A stretch of 64,000 nt of DNA from Myxococcus fulvus. Lineage in GTDB: Bacteria > Myxococcota > Myxococcia > Myxococcales > Myxococcaceae. Under the pieces are notes generated by a model. That model did not search any database and was not told the DNA's origin. It was given only the letters and a program-made list of their open reading frames with translations. This document shows, in pieces, positions 62,889 through 64,000 of this stretch. How positions within the stretch are numbered: the first letter of the stretch is position 1; every line of letters starts with the position of its first letter. The position numbers and the translations under genes were made by a program. Where the stretch lies: positions 682,001-746,000 of the forward strand of contig NZ_FOIB01000004.1 of the NCBI RefSeq assembly GCF_900111765.1, read 5' to 3'.

Positions 62889-64000
62889 TCAGAAGGTACC
62901 GCCCACGCTGACGGTGCCCTGGTAGCTGCCGCCCCCGTCGAAGTCGCCGCCGCCGGAGTCGATGCCCGGAGCGAAGTCCTTGTCGAAGAGGAAGTTGTAG
63001 TTGGCGCGCGCGTCCACGGTGAAGTTGCCCACGTGGCCTCGCAGGCCCACGCCGGCCGGCACGTTGCCCACGGTGTCATCCTTGTAGCCCAGCGACTGGC
63101 CGCCTCGGAAGTTGTAGTCGCTGATGCCGATGCCACCCAGCAGATACGGCTGCCACGGGGTGGGAGCCAGGCCGAGCGTCGCCACCGCCTGACCGCCGTT
63201 GCGAATCAGGTCCGGACCGTCCGTGTCCACCTCGCCGCGCTTGGAGTCGATGTTGTTGAGCGCGCCGGTGTAGCCCAGCTCGATGCCGAACACCTTCGAG
63301 GGCCGGATGGCCGCCGTCACGCCCGCGGTGGGGCCAGGGTCGAGCTGCGGAGCCAGCGCGCCGGTGTAGCCTTCCACACCGCCGTTGAGCAGCAGGCTCA
63401 ACCCTTTCATGTCGTGCTTGTCCTTCTTCTTCACCTCGAGCGGCTCGATGGGCTCGGCCGCATCCGCCGAGGGCCGGTAGTCCGCCGGAGGAGGCGCCGC
63501 GACGCCGCTTCCACCGAAGGCGTCCTGCTCGGGCGCCGGATAGGACTCCGACTGCGGCTCCACCGGCGCCCCCGCCTCGGGACGAGGCTGCGGCGCGGAC
63601 GGAGCGGGGGCCGGAGCTGGCACGCTCTGGATGCCCTGCTGCTGGCTGTCGAAGCCACTGCCACCCGTGCCCTGCTGCTGCGAGTCCACGGGCTCACAGC
63701 GCAGTGGCATGTTCATGCGCAGCTCGCCCTCCGCGGGCGGGAGGGCCTGGCTGCTCCCACTGGAGGAGTCATCCTGCCCGCTCGTTCCACTGCCCCCGAT
63801 GCCCGAGTCGTCGTCCATGCCCGTGGAGTCGGGCACCGGCTCGGTCTCGATGATGATGTCTTCCTCCTGCAGCACGTCCGAGCTGCCCGAAGAGGTGTCC
63901 TGCGACTGGGCCAACAACACGCCTTGCCCCTGGCGCTCAGTGCTCGCCTGGGGCGGCGGGCAATCGCCATCCGCAGCCAAGGCCGAGGTGCCGTACATGA
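62889..64000 (-). CDS. Outer-membrane beta-barrel protein, 5' end beyond the window
   Basis: At least 369 residues are encoded. The beginning probably lies past base 64000, since the first visible residues ([15 protein letters not shown]) look like the end of a signal peptide. A long Ser/Gly/Pro/Gln-rich region with acidic patches follows, then a C-terminal barrel of OmpA or opacity-protein size ([53 protein letters not shown], ending GTVSVGGTF with a terminal Phe). A Lys-rich joint ([12 protein letters not shown]) separates the two parts. Similar proteins are common in myxobacterial outer membranes. Confidence 0.72.
   Translation of the reverse strand, partial: MYGTSALAADGDCPPPQASTERQGQGVLLAQSQDTSSGSSDVLQEEDIIIETEPVPDSTGMDDDSGIGGSGTSGQDDSSSGSSQALPPAEGELRMNMPLRCEPVDSQQQGTGGSGFDSQQQGIQSVPAPAPAPSAPQPRPEAGAPVEPQSESYPAPEQDAFGGSGVAAPPPADYRPSADAAEPIEPLEVKKKDKHDMKGLSLLLNGGVEGYTGALAPQLDPGPTAGVTAAIRPSKVFGIELGYTGALNNIDSKRGEVDTDGPDLIRNGGQAVATLGLAPTPWQPYLLGGIGISDYNFRGGQSLGYKDDTVGNVPAGVGLRGHVGNFTVDARANYNFLFDKDFAPGIDSGGGDFDGGGSYQGTVSVGGTF

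Overview
The window is very GC-rich, with G or C at most third codon positions, and carries no RNA genes, insertion sequences or CRISPR arrays that I could see. Its gene content points to a myxobacterium of the Myxococcus/Corallococcus/Pyxidicoccus group: a probable TIGR02265-type protein, an AHH-nuclease lipoprotein with Imm11-like immunity proteins, many lipoproteins, hybrid histidine kinases, and a receptor with TonB-like and TonB-receptor parts in one chain. Most units are one to four genes and there are few long operons.

0-14.2 kb is mostly housekeeping and envelope functions: a Tat-exported DUF1501 protein, a SelW-like selenoprotein read through an in-frame UGA, a PLP decarboxylase, a hybrid kinase with an ethylene-receptor-like sensor, a glycosyltransferase, a low-complexity lipoprotein, a DUF2243 pair, a KefB-type antiporter, a CmpB-type membrane protein and mreB.

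14.2-16.9 kb is an accessory island: a lipoprotein toxin with an AHH/HNH-type C-terminus, flanked on both sides by two immunity paralogues of equal length (189 aa) that are about 71% identical by hand alignment. 16.9-49.2 kb holds a DUF4412 protein, a GST, a macro-domain protein, an OmdA protein with an ABC exporter, prolyl oligopeptidase, a 2OG-Fe oxygenase, a cytochrome peroxidase/metallophosphatase/cytochrome operon, an MprF-like protein, outer-membrane proteins and lipoproteins, a GT51 transglycosylase, an NlpC/P60 hydrolase, an M1 aminopeptidase, an aldolase-like protein, a NatAB-like ABC exporter, panD, and EcsC and MarR proteins.

49.2-61.3 kb is the most unusual part. Four consecutive secreted proteins share an undescribed module with a Glu-His-x-Cys-x-His signature. 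They are followed by a Crp/Fnr regulator divergent from a fatty acid hydroxylase, then a TonB_C-plug-barrel fusion receptor with two partner proteins. A short dyad of the form GCAAC-N3-(G/A)TTAC occurs in AT-rich promoter regions in front of two of the secreted-protein units and between the receptor and its divergent partner. I infer a co-regulated envelope system, probably for metal or metal-complex acquisition. The window ends with a probable TIGR02265 protein, an FKBP/thioredoxin pair and the 3' part of an outer-membrane barrel gene.
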